Below are positions 44,193 to 53,186 of a stretch of DNA of 64,000 bases, one piece after another. This DNA comes from Mucilaginibacter rubeus (GTDB taxonomy: Bacteria; Bacteroidota; Bacteroidia; Sphingobacteriales; Sphingobacteriaceae). Each line of letters starts with the position of its first letter. Position 1 is the stretch's first letter. The notes under the pieces are model-generated. The model had not been told where the DNA came from, did not search any database, and worked only from the letters and a program-made list of their open reading frames with translations. Made by a program: the position numbers and the translations under genes. The DNA lies in contig NZ_CP043450.1 of the NCBI RefSeq assembly GCF_003286415.2, forward strand, positions 1,984,001 to 2,048,000, in the 5' to 3' direction.

Positions 44193-45578
44193 ATGAAAAA
44201 GTTGATTTTATTATTAGTATTGATAACGGCGCGGGGAGCAGCATTTGCCCAAAATATAGCGCCATTTCATGCCGGAGATCGGGTGGCCTTTGTTGGCAAC
44301 AGCATTACCGATGGGGGGCACTACCACTCATATATCTGGTTGTATTACATGACCCGTTTCCCAAATATGCGAATTACCTGCTATAATGCGGGCATAGGCG
44401 GCGACGTAGTAGGACAGATCAACGATCGTTTTGAGGATGATGTGTTCAGCAAAAAGCCTAATGTGATAACCCTAACCTGGGGTATGAATGATACCGGTTA
44501 TTTTGAATGGTACCGTGCAGATGCACAAGAGGTTATGGATAAAAGGATTCAAAGCTCGTACGATAACTATGCGCTGTTGGAAAATAAGTTGAAACAACGC
44601 CCCGACATCCGCAAGATTTTCATTTTGGGTTCGCCTTATGATGAAACCAGCAAGTTCACTACCAAGAATATCTATCCTAAAAAAAGCATCGCGTTCTCAA
44701 AAGTGATCGATTTTCAACGGGATGCTGCTAAAAAGAATAACTGGGGCTATGTTGATTTTTTCCACCCCATGACCGAGATCAACCTGCGTGAACAGGCTAA
44801 AGATTCAACATTTAGTTTAACCCCTAATGATAGGGTACACCCCGATAACGATGGACACCTGGTAATGGCTTACTTGTTTTTAAAAGCACAGGGTTTTAGC
44901 AATAAGGTAGTAGCAGATGTAGCTGTTGATGCTAAAAGCAAAAAAGCTATCAAAGCTGTTAATTGCAAGATAACCAACGTTGTATCTGCCGCTGGTTCGG
45001 TATCGTTCAACTATTTTGCAAATTCATTGCCTTATCCTATAGATACTATTCCACGTGGTTGGGGAAACCGCAAAAAACAGGCTGATGCACTTAAGGTTGT
45101 GCCATTTACCAAAGAGATGAACCAGGAACTGCTTGCAATCAAGGGGTTAAAAGCAGCTAACTACGATGTGCTTATTGATGGCGAAAAAATGGGCAACTGG
45201 TCGGCCGAGCAACTGAGTGCAGGTATCAACCTGGCCGAAATCACTACCACGCCGCAATATCAGCAGGCTATCCAGATCAGGGAACTGAACGAGGAGCGCT
45301 GGGACATTGAAAGGCGTATCCGTATGTATGTTTGGATGCAGTTTGACTTTTTGAAAGGCAAAAGTTTGTTATTTCACGATACCAACGCGGCTATGGATAC
45401 CATAAGCAAGTATGCCAAAAAAGACATTTTTGTAAACGGTAATAAAGATAACTATACCCGCGCCCGGTACAAAAACTTGCGCGATGCATGGCAAAGGGAA
45501 ATGGATGTACTTACCGACCAGATCTATGCTATAAACAAACCGCAAAATCATCGCATTACTGTAATCGCCTCAAAATAA
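44193..45578 (+). CDS. SGNH/GDSL-family esterase
   Basis: A 461-residue exported hydrolase with signal peptide (cleavage near AAFAQ). Block I is FVGNSITDGGHYHSYIW with the catalytic Ser; GIGGDVVGQI supplies the Gly block and TLTWGMNDTGYF the Asn block; NDRVHPDNDGH contains the catalytic Asp and His. It probably removes acyl groups (acetyl or others) from a glycan. The long C-terminal half (from about 245) is unlike simple GDSL proteins and may be a separate domain. It follows the lectin gene by 42 bases and precedes the esterase gene by 15. Confidence 0.9.
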   Translation: MKKLILLLVLITARGAAFAQNIAPFHAGDRVAFVGNSITDGGHYHSYIWLYYMTRFPNMRITCYNAGIGGDVVGQINDRFEDDVFSKKPNVITLTWGMNDTGYFEWYRADAQEVMDKRIQSSYDNYALLENKLKQRPDIRKIFILGSPYDETSKFTTKNIYPKKSIAFSKVIDFQRDAAKKNNWGYVDFFHPMTEINLREQAKDSTFSLTPNDRVHPDNDGHLVMAYLFLKAQGFSNKVVADVAVDAKSKKAIKAVNCKITNVVSAAGSVSFNYFANSLPYPIDTIPRGWGNRKKQADALKVVPFTKEMNQELLAIKGLKAANYDVLIDGEKMGNWSAEQLSAGINLAEITTTPQYQQAIQIRELNEERWDIERRIRMYVWMQFDFLKGKSLLFHDTNAAMDTISKYAKKDIFVNGNKDNYTRARYKNLRDAWQREMDVLTDQIYAINKPQNHRITVIASK

Positions 45579-45593
45579 AATCACTATATACAG

Positions 45594-46424
45594 ATGAACT
45601 TTAAAAAACTATTATTTATTCCGTTATTTACCTGCCTTGCGGTCTGCGGCTTCAAAGCTAACGCTGCGACGGTTGATACGGTGCTGACCCACAGCGCCGT
45701 GATGAACAAGGATATTAAGGCAGTTGTAATTAAGCCTTCCGATTATTCAAATACCCAAAAGTTCCCGGTATTGTACCTGTTGCATGGCTTCAGCGGTAAC
45801 TACAGCGATTGGATCAAAAAAGTACCGGGAGTTGCCGGTTTGGCCGACACTTACCATTTTATTATAGTTTGTGCCGATGGCGATTTTGCCGGTTGGTATT
45901 TTGACAGTCCTGCCGTTAAGGAATCGCAATATGAAACCTATGTGGGCACCGAGCTGGTAAACTGGATTGATAAACATTACTCAACTATAACCGACCGGAA
46001 GGGGAGGGCCATAACCGGTTTAAGTATGGGCGGTCATGGCGCTTTATATTTAGCTTTTAAGCATTTGGATAAATTTGGCGCTGCAGGAAGCATGAGCGGC
46101 GCGGTTGATATCAGGCCCTTTCCGGATAGCTTTGGCATTGAAAGGGTGCTTGGCAAATACAGCGAACATCCCGATAGATGGGAACAAAACAGCGTTGTTA
46201 ACCTGATATATCTGCTAAAGCCAAACTCGCTCGCCATTACATTTGATGTTGGTTATGACGATTTTCTTTATCAGGCAAACCAGGAATTGCATAAAAAACT
46301 ACTGGAGCGCAAAGTGCCTCATGATTATACGGTAAGGCCGGGAGCACACACCTGGGAATATTGGGGCAATTCTATCAATTACCAGGCCCTCTTTTTTAGT
46401 CGCTTTTTTAACGGGATTAAATAG
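45594..46424 (+). CDS. Esterase D-like alpha/beta hydrolase, exported
   Basis: A 276-residue protein with signal peptide (cleavage near KANA) and the esterase D fold: FPVLYLLHGFSGNYSDWIKK (oxyanion), GLSMGGHGAL with the nucleophile Ser, and PGAHTWEYWG with His. Members act as carboxyl or feruloyl-type esterases. Coming right after the GDSL gene, it likely removes acyl or phenolic ester groups from the same glycan. Its transcript ends with a perfect hairpin. Confidence 0.9.
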   Translation: MNFKKLLFIPLFTCLAVCGFKANAATVDTVLTHSAVMNKDIKAVVIKPSDYSNTQKFPVLYLLHGFSGNYSDWIKKVPGVAGLADTYHFIIVCADGDFAGWYFDSPAVKESQYETYVGTELVNWIDKHYSTITDRKGRAITGLSMGGHGALYLAFKHLDKFGAAGSMSGAVDIRPFPDSFGIERVLGKYSEHPDRWEQNSVVNLIYLLKPNSLAITFDVGYDDFLYQANQELHKKLLERKVPHDYTVRPGAHTWEYWGNSINYQALFFSRFFNGIK

Positions 46425-46441
46425 GGGGATAAGTATACCTT

Positions 46442-46483
46442 ACAATTACAACATTTTCAACCGATTGTAAATGTTGTAATTGT
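46442..46483 (+). terminator. Perfect 15-bp hairpin after esterase gene
   Basis: ACAATTACAACATTT (46442-46456) is the exact complement of 46469-46483 over a 12-base loop. There is no T-run; it probably stabilises or ends the upstream mRNA. Confidence 0.65.
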
Positions 46484-46540
46484 TAAAATCCAGGCAAAGA
46501 AATTACGATTTTGAAAAATATTATAAAATCGAATAAAAAA

Positions 46541-46571
46541 TTTGCTAAATCGTTTTTATAGACTATATTAG
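46541..46571 (+). promoter_or_regulatory. LacI-type operator with promoter (copy 3)
   Basis: TTGCTAAATCGTTTTTA (46542-46558) with TTTG at 46541-46544 and TATATTAG (46564-46571), one base from TAnnTTTG, just downstream. Confidence 0.65.
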
Positions 46572-46651
46572 TATCAGATTTCAACATCTGAATTATAAAC
46601 CAATTAACAAACAGTTTTTAAACTTTAGCTCCCGGGGTTAATAATATGGAA

Positions 46652-46668
46652 TTGCTAAAACGATTTTA
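46652..46668 (+). promoter_or_regulatory. LacI-type operator (copy 4)
   Basis: TTGCTAAAACGATTTTA, 41 bases before the SusD ATG and 110 bases after copy 3. Two operators on one promoter region would allow DNA looping or cooperative binding. Confidence 0.7.
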
Positions 46669-46709
46669 TATTTTCCTCGTCGTAGCTTGATGTTAACTAA
46701 CCCTATAGT

Positions 46710-48461
46710 ATGAAAAAACTTTACTTCAAGGTTCTTGCTTATTCGGTTTTGGGGGGCTTTCTGTTTTTTACCTCGTGTAAAAAGGATGGTTTTCTGGGGC
46801 AAACTCAAACATCAAACTTAACCGAAGGCACGGTATTTACCGATAGCGCCAATACCGTATCATTTTTAGCCAATATCTATAGTAATGTTGGTTTCAGTGC
46901 GGCGGCAGGCAGGTTTATATACGGGCCGATACTTTCGCCTACGCCCAATGGAGGTATCGATGCTGCTTCTGACGAGGCTGAAGTATCTGCATCTGCAGGT
47001 TCAACAGCGCTCGCTTTTGAAACCGGTACTATCAATGCTGCTGTTGTTACCGATGACGCTTATAAAACCTGCTATACCAATATCCGGTCGGTAAACCAGT
47101 TACTCAAAAATCTGCCTAAAGCGCCTATTAATAGCTTTGTGAAAACACAAATGAAGGCCGAAGCCCGGTTTTTACGTGCCTGGTATTATTCTATATTGGT
47201 AAAACATTATGGCGGCGTACATTTATTGGGTGATAGTATTTATACCTACACAGATAAGATTCCTGCTGCCCGTAATACCTATGCGGATTGCGTAAAGTAT
47301 ATTTTGGCCGAATGCGACACCGCAGCGCAAGATCTGCCAACTGTGCAATCGGGGGTAAATTACGGTCGCGCTTCAAAAGGAGCTTGTCTTGCCCTAAAAT
47401 CACGGGTGTTATTGTATGCCGCGAGCCCGCTGTTTAATGGCCAGTCTATAGGTGAAGGGAAGTCAGTTGGTTTGGCAGGGTATCCGGACAGCGACCCGGA
47501 ACGCTGGCATCTGGCAGAACAGGCAGCCGAAGCAGTTATATCCACCGGAGCTTATAGCTTGAATATAGATAACGCGACCGCTCCCGGTTTTGGCTTCCAG
47601 AAGTTGTTTACCAAGCGTGTAAATACCGAGTATATTTTTCAGCTAATGCGCCCGACGGATAATGTCGATCTGGAAACATTATGGCAGCCTCCAAGCCGCA
47701 CAGGTAAAAACGGTGCATTTCCATTACAGGGCTTAGTGGATGCTTTCCCAATGAGCAATGGTAAACTGATTACCGATCCAGCATCGGGCTACAATCCTAA
47801 TGATCCGTATGCCAATCGCGATCCCCGCTTGGATTACAGTATTATTCATGATCAAACGCCTTTACAAATCAGGCTCGCTTCCGGCACATCACCTATCAAT
47901 ATCTTTGTAGGTAAATACAACGGAAATACAACCGGGCCGGATGCTGTGCATGTTGGTACCACAACTGGTTATTATACCAATAAAATGCTTGACCCGGCGG
48001 CGGTTGCAAATGATTTTGAACACCGTACCGGTCGTTGCCTGCCGCTGATCCGCTATGCCGAGATCCTGCTGAATTACGCCGAAGCAGCTAATGAATATGA
48101 AGGGCCTACCGGGGCTGTTTATTCTGCAGTTGAGGCAATCCGTCAAAGAGCCGGTTTAAATCCGTACCAATTGCCAACGGGGCTGAGCCAGGTTGAAATG
48201 CGTACGGCCATTCAAAACGAACGCCGTATTGAGTTGGCTTTTGAAGAGCACCGTTTTTGGGATGTACGCCGCTGGAAAATTGCTGATCAAACGGATAACA
48301 TCACCACCAAAGGTATGGAGGTTGACCGTGATGGGGCTACCGTGGCATACAAGCAATTTGATGTGCGCAAACGCAATTTCCGCAAAGCAATGTACCTGTG
48401 GCCTTTCCCGCAGAGCGAAGTAGCTAAGTCGCCCGAATTGATCCAGAACCCAGGCTATTAA
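46710..48461 (+). CDS. SusD/RagB-family lipoprotein
   Basis: A 583-residue SusD with lipobox FFTSC (Cys near 23). SusD features are TQMKAEARFLRAWYYSILVK, YGGVHLLGD, and the C-terminal NERRIELAFEEHRFWDVRRW, with the YLWPFPQSEVAKSPELIQNP ending. It is not followed by SusC: two small lipoproteins and then a SusC (50061) come next. It resembles the SusD at 53187 in length and in motifs (DxxxxARNxxADCVKYIxxECD), suggesting an ancient duplication. It should bind glycan on the surface. Confidence 0.94.
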   Translation: MKKLYFKVLAYSVLGGFLFFTSCKKDGFLGQTQTSNLTEGTVFTDSANTVSFLANIYSNVGFSAAAGRFIYGPILSPTPNGGIDAASDEAEVSASAGSTALAFETGTINAAVVTDDAYKTCYTNIRSVNQLLKNLPKAPINSFVKTQMKAEARFLRAWYYSILVKHYGGVHLLGDSIYTYTDKIPAARNTYADCVKYILAECDTAAQDLPTVQSGVNYGRASKGACLALKSRVLLYAASPLFNGQSIGEGKSVGLAGYPDSDPERWHLAEQAAEAVISTGAYSLNIDNATAPGFGFQKLFTKRVNTEYIFQLMRPTDNVDLETLWQPPSRTGKNGAFPLQGLVDAFPMSNGKLITDPASGYNPNDPYANRDPRLDYSIIHDQTPLQIRLASGTSPINIFVGKYNGNTTGPDAVHVGTTTGYYTNKMLDPAAVANDFEHRTGRCLPLIRYAEILLNYAEAANEYEGPTGAVYSAVEAIRQRAGLNPYQLPTGLSQVEMRTAIQNERRIELAFEEHRFWDVRRWKIADQTDNITTKGMEVDRDGATVAYKQFDVRKRNFRKAMYLWPFPQSEVAKSPELIQNPGY

Positions 48462-48488
48462 TTACCCGACAGCATAAATAGTATTAAT

Positions 48489-48932
48489 ATGAAATATAAT
48501 TACAAAGCAAAACGGATTTACCTGGTGCTTGTGGCCGTCATTATGCTGGCAGTATCATCATGTAAAACCGAAAAAATAGTGCCCGGCAGCGAGGCACCAA
48601 AAGATATCGCTGGTAACTGGCGGGTGATCAAAGCTACCCGTAACGGTACCGATTTAACCTCCATCATTGATTTTAGCCAGTTCCGGATCAATTTCACCGA
48701 TAAAGGTTACACGTTGGTAAACAAGCTGCCTTTCCTGGTGAGCAAGGATGGAGCTTTCGCGCTGGATGATCCGCAGTATCCATTTAAGATCACCTTTACT
48801 GCTACAGGCGACAAGCCGGTTTCAACCGCTTTTACCTATCCTATAGTTAACGGCAAAAGGCAGCTCAGTATAACCTTTAGTCCGGGTTGCACTAACAACA
48901 CCTACGTATATGTGCTTGAAAAAGCCAATTAA
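48489..48932 (+). CDS. DUF5004-like lipoprotein
   Basis: A 147-residue lipoprotein (AVSSC, Cys near 25). The mature domain is a small lipocalin-like beta barrel: IAGNWRVIKATRNGTDLT, then FRINFTDKGYTLVNKL and GDKPVSTAFTYPIVNGKRQL. This matches DUF5004-type proteins that accompany SusCD genes in Bacteroidota. Probably a surface component of the glycan binding complex. It lies 27 bases after SusD. Confidence 0.7.
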   Translation: MKYNYKAKRIYLVLVAVIMLAVSSCKTEKIVPGSEAPKDIAGNWRVIKATRNGTDLTSIIDFSQFRINFTDKGYTLVNKLPFLVSKDGAFALDDPQYPFKITFTATGDKPVSTAFTYPIVNGKRQLSITFSPGCTNNTYVYVLEKAN

Positions 48933-48957
48933 TTAAACCCAAAGCAACAGATAAATT

Positions 48958-49965
48958 ATGAGATCATATTTACTACATATAAAAGGTAAAAATTTATGGA
49001 AGCTGTGCGCTTTGGTAGTACTGTGTATTGCTTTAGCCTGCTGCGGTGAACAGATCACCAGTGTTGATCAGCCAGCCACAGCTACCGTGGGCTCAATAGT
49101 GCCCATAACAGTGCATTGTGATATTCCCACAGCCGGTGACGGGGGGCCTGATTACCTGATCTTTGGATTTCTGGTACCTAAAGGCTGGAAAGCTGCGCAG
49201 AACACCACCATAACTTATACCAGTAAGCAGGGCAACGGAACGATGTCCCTGATACCCAATAGTACCTTACCTAAAAACGGCGGCGGGCTAACCTGGCCTG
49301 CCTATATGAAAAAAATGTTTAGCAATGGTGGCAACCTGATTGATGATGTGGAATGGGTAGCTTACCAAACAGATAAAGCATACAGTCACACAGGAGGAGT
49401 AGAGTTTATAGTAGATCTAAACATCAAGACAAAAGTAGGTGCTGATAACAATAATATGATGGTAAAACTGGGTTATACCATAACGGATAGCGGTAACGGC
49501 TTTACAAGTGATGGTAACGGTACTTATTATAGCGTATTAACTGGTGCCAACTGTTTTGAAGTAACTGGTGGAAGCGGCGACCTGGTTGACTTTTGTAATC
49601 CGCAATTGACCACTATCGATCCACCAAAATCATTGGATAACGATTTTGTGACGCTGACTTTTGACGGGACAGTTACAGATACGCATTTAAAAGGCGAAAG
49701 TGAAGTTTACCTGTGCGCGACTGCTTATACCGCTGATGGTAAAACCATTAATGTTTGTGAGCAAACCACTAAAACGATGCTCAAACAAACCACAGCCACC
49801 AGTAAAAAATATCAGCTTACATTTTGGCCGCGATCATTCTTTAACGTAGGGGATACGCAAACTATCACCAGAATGGAGTACTTCCTGACCGATAAAACGG
49901 GTAAAACGAAGGTTGGCTATGGTAATACAGATACCCCGTTCACCTATACATTTAAATGCGGTTAA
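48958..49965 (+). CDS. DUF4961-like exported protein
   Basis: A 335-residue protein with a lipoprotein-type signal (CIALACC, Cys near 28). It has two beta domains: residues about 35-200 (ITVHCDIPTAGDGGPDYLIF, GVEFIVDLNIKTKV) and 210-335 (LKGESEVYLCATAYTADGKT, FWPRSFFNVGDTQTITRMEY). DUF4961 proteins occur beside SusCD and DUF5004. Function is unknown, possibly glycan binding. The next gene begins 95 bases later with its own operator. Confidence 0.7.
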   Translation: MRSYLLHIKGKNLWKLCALVVLCIALACCGEQITSVDQPATATVGSIVPITVHCDIPTAGDGGPDYLIFGFLVPKGWKAAQNTTITYTSKQGNGTMSLIPNSTLPKNGGGLTWPAYMKKMFSNGGNLIDDVEWVAYQTDKAYSHTGGVEFIVDLNIKTKVGADNNNMMVKLGYTITDSGNGFTSDGNGTYYSVLTGANCFEVTGGSGDLVDFCNPQLTTIDPPKSLDNDFVTLTFDGTVTDTHLKGESEVYLCATAYTADGKTINVCEQTTKTMLKQTTATSKKYQLTFWPRSFFNVGDTQTITRMEYFLTDKTGKTKVGYGNTDTPFTYTFKCG

Positions 49966-50009
49966 CCGATAGATAAACAAAACAGCCAATGCATTTAACC
50001 AATGTGTAT

Positions 50010-50027
50010 TTGCTAAAACGATATTTA
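50010..50027 (+). promoter_or_regulatory. LacI-type operator (copy 5)
   Basis: TTGCTAAAACGATATTTA, one base longer than the others, 33 bases before the SusC ATG at 50061. It supports that start over the in-frame ATG at 49989, which would put the operator inside the coding region. Confidence 0.6.
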
Positions 50028-50060
50028 AACCTATTGCCAACAATTTTAAACCTGAAAAAT

Positions 50061-53000
50061 ATGGCTTATTGCTACATAAAGAGATGCTTAACAGGTATTA
50101 CACTGTTGTTATTGCTGCTGGCCACGGCCGGTTACGCGGTTGCGCAGCAGGATACTACCGCCGTGGCGCCTGCACGTCCCGGTCAGGCCAGCGGTATCGT
50201 ACTTGATGAGTACGGCAACCCGCTGCAGGGTGTTAAAGTAACCAACAAAGGGAAAAACATTACCCAAACTACCGGTAAGGACGGTGCCTTTGCTATTGAT
50301 GCCGTTAAAGGCGATGTATTGTCATTTACCGCCGCGAATTATAATGCCCGCCAGATTGCTGTGAAAAACACCTCTGGTATTAGGGTAAGACTTTTAGATA
50401 CTTATATTCAAAAGCCCAAAACTATCAGTGTACTTTACGATACCGTTAGTACAGCAAAAAGTGTAGGTGCCGTATCAACTATTTATACCAATCAACTTAC
50501 TACAACGCCTTCTACTTTATACACTTACGCATTACCCGGACAATTGCCAGGCTTGTATACCCAGCAATACAGCGGGTTTGCTGCTCCTCAAACCGGTGTG
50601 CAAACTGTAAACGATTTTATTGGAGCTGTGGTGCAGCACAACAATTATTCGGCTAATGACAATAGCGAGTTTGGTCTTTTTTTAAGGGGACAAGCGCCGA
50701 TAACTATCATTGATGGCGTTCAGCGGGAGATAGCCTCGCTTGATGCTGAAAGTATCGAATCGGTTTCGGTTTTGAAAGACGCGCTTTCAAATATCATGCT
50801 GGGTATCAATAGCTCGCGTGGAACTTTACTGATTACCACTAAACGCGGACAGGTAGGTGCGCCCCATATTTCATTTACGGCACAAACCGGTATTCAGCAA
50901 CCTTTAGGGTTGCCAAATCCACTGCCTGCGTATCAGTATGCTTATTTATACAACGAGGCTTTGCAAAACGATGGTAAACCCGCTCTTTACAGTGCAGCTG
51001 ACTTTAATGCTTACCGTAACCATACCGATCCTTTCAGGCATCCGGATATCAACTGGTTCAAAACCATATTACGTGATAACTCGCCCATGACCAGTTATAA
51101 GCTTAACGTAAATGGTGGTACACAGGTAGCGCGTTACAGCGTTTCATTAAATTACCTCGATCAAGCCGGGATGTTTCGCCAGGATCCGTCTGTTGCCTAT
51201 AATACCAATAATGATCTTAACAGATATATCATCAATTCCGATCTGGCGGTTAACGTAACAAAAAAGTTTACTGTCGATCTGCAACTGTTTGGTCGTGTTC
51301 AGCAAAGCACGCAGCCGGGAGCAGGATACGGCAATATACTGAGCACACTTTATAGTTTGCCCAATAATGCTTATGCCTTACGTAATCCTAATGGCTCATT
51401 TGCAGGTACAACTACTTACACCAATAATCTGCTTTCGCAAACCGAATTCTCAGGATATCAGCGCACCAACAGTAATGATGTACTCGCCAACCTCGATCTG
51501 AATTATAATCTGAATAGCATCACGCCGGGCTTATCCGCTAAAGCAAAGGGTAATCTCGCTTTTTCATCGCAAAGCTTCTTAAACCGCTCGTTGCAAAACA
51601 ACGCTTACTCGTTTAATGCGGATAGTTCTTATTCGGCAGTCGGATCATCAATCGCGCAGAGCAATTCATATAGTACGGTATCAAGCGCCCGCTACTCATT
51701 TGCGCAGGCCTCAGTTAATTACGACAGAACTTTCGGCAAAAATAACATTACCGGTATGGCCTTGTATGATGTTCGTTCGGTAGTATTGAACTATGACCTT
51801 TCACAGGTAACCACAAACCGCGCTTTAAAAGCAGGTTACAATTACGATGGCAAGTACTTTATTGAGGCGGCAGCCAACAGCAGCGGATACAACCGTTATC
51901 CGCCAGGCAATCAATATGGTTTGTTTTATGCGGGTGGTATTGGCTGGCAAATGGGTAAAGAGGGTTTTATCAAAGATAACTTTAGCTGGATAAGCTCATG
52001 GAAATGGCGCGCCACCTATGGTAAAACCGGAAACAACAACGTAGATAATTACGGTTATTATAATTTTTTACAAACCTACGGCGCTACAAACGGCTATTCA
52101 TACAGTACGGGAACCTCAAAAAGCCCGGTACAGGGGTTTTATGAAAATACGCTTGCTAACCCCTATATCCGTTGGGAAAAGGCCCGTAAGCTGGATGTAG
52201 GCACGGATATCTCATTGTTTAATGATCACTTCAATATCACTGCTGATGTTTACCGCGACAGGTATTATGATTTACTGCAAGTTAGAGGAAACAGTATAGC
52301 CTTGTTAGGTACAGCTTACCCTTATGAAAACTTGGGCATCAATCTTTATAAAGGTGCGGAGCTCACGTTAACTTATCAGAACCATATCCAAAACTTCAAT
52401 TACTTTATTTCGGGCAACGCGTCGATCCAGTCGTCAAAAATTATTTTTAGCGATGAGGAACCATACCCATATCCATGGCTGAAACATACCGGCCGTTCAA
52501 CTACCGCAATTTATGGTTATACCGCTATCGGCTATTTCAAAGATGCCCAGGATGCAGCTACCAGTGCTACAACTACCGGCTACACAGCACAAGCGGGCGA
52601 TGTAAAATATAAAGACCTTAACGGTGATCATATCATTAACCAGTTTGATGTTTCGGCTATTGGCGGTAATCGTCCGTTGGTTTATTACGGATTATCAAGT
52701 GGCTTTAACTACAAAGGCTTTAGTCTGAGCTTCCTGTTACAAGGTGTGGCCAACCGTGAGCTGATGTTTAATAATTCGCAGGTGAATGGCTTTGCCGGTG
52801 TTGGTTTCCTGGGGCTTACCTATAGCGGACAGGCCTACGAAACCATTTTAGGCAGATGGACGCCTGAAACCGCTGCTACTGCTACGGCACCGCGGTTATC
52901 GCTGGGCAACGCCAACAATACTGCTAACTCAACCCTGTACTTACGCAAAGGAAATTATGTGAGGCTAAAAAATGCGGAGGTGGGCTATAACCTGCCTTAT

Positions 53001-53159
53001 GAATGGGCACGCAAGCTCAGATTATCTGGCTTGCGGGTATTTGTAAACGGCGAAAACCTGTATACACTGTATGGCTACAAAGATTTTGATCCGGAGGTTT
53101 ATGGTACTGCTTACCCGATTCAAAGGGTAGTAAATGCCGGTGTTAACATTAAGCTTTGA
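50061..53159 (+). CDS. SusC/RagA TonB-dependent transporter without STN domain
   Basis: About 1,032 residues from the ATG at 50061 (signal peptide LTGITLLLLLLATAGYAVAQ). It has a carboxypeptidase-regulatory-like domain (GNPLQGVKVTNKGKNITQTT), an atypical plug (APITIIDGVQREIASLDAES, SRGTLLITTKRG) and a barrel ending AYPIQRVVNAGVNIKL. No STN domain precedes it, so it should not signal to a FecR protein; control probably comes from the LacI-type operator. It pairs with the SusD encoded 27 bases downstream. The plug is more divergent than in the other SusC proteins of this window. Confidence 0.93.
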   Translation: MAYCYIKRCLTGITLLLLLLATAGYAVAQQDTTAVAPARPGQASGIVLDEYGNPLQGVKVTNKGKNITQTTGKDGAFAIDAVKGDVLSFTAANYNARQIAVKNTSGIRVRLLDTYIQKPKTISVLYDTVSTAKSVGAVSTIYTNQLTTTPSTLYTYALPGQLPGLYTQQYSGFAAPQTGVQTVNDFIGAVVQHNNYSANDNSEFGLFLRGQAPITIIDGVQREIASLDAESIESVSVLKDALSNIMLGINSSRGTLLITTKRGQVGAPHISFTAQTGIQQPLGLPNPLPAYQYAYLYNEALQNDGKPALYSAADFNAYRNHTDPFRHPDINWFKTILRDNSPMTSYKLNVNGGTQVARYSVSLNYLDQAGMFRQDPSVAYNTNNDLNRYIINSDLAVNVTKKFTVDLQLFGRVQQSTQPGAGYGNILSTLYSLPNNAYALRNPNGSFAGTTTYTNNLLSQTEFSGYQRTNSNDVLANLDLNYNLNSITPGLSAKAKGNLAFSSQSFLNRSLQNNAYSFNADSSYSAVGSSIAQSNSYSTVSSARYSFAQASVNYDRTFGKNNITGMALYDVRSVVLNYDLSQVTTNRALKAGYNYDGKYFIEAAANSSGYNRYPPGNQYGLFYAGGIGWQMGKEGFIKDNFSWISSWKWRATYGKTGNNNVDNYGYYNFLQTYGATNGYSYSTGTSKSPVQGFYENTLANPYIRWEKARKLDVGTDISLFNDHFNITADVYRDRYYDLLQVRGNSIALLGTAYPYENLGINLYKGAELTLTYQNHIQNFNYFISGNASIQSSKIIFSDEEPYPYPWLKHTGRSTTAIYGYTAIGYFKDAQDAATSATTTGYTAQAGDVKYKDLNGDHIINQFDVSAIGGNRPLVYYGLSSGFNYKGFSLSFLLQGVANRELMFNNSQVNGFAGVGFLGLTYSGQAYETILGRWTPETAATATAPRLSLGNANNTANSTLYLRKGNYVRLKNAEVGYNLPYEWARKLRLSGLRVFVNGENLYTLYGYKDFDPEVYGTAYPIQRVVNAGVNIKL

Positions 53160-53186
53160 TTTTGGCCATCATAAAATATGACGATC

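Noticed and set aside
46515..46540. TATAAAATCGAATAAA as an eighth operator copy
   Set aside because: Only the central part matches; outer GCTAAA is missing.
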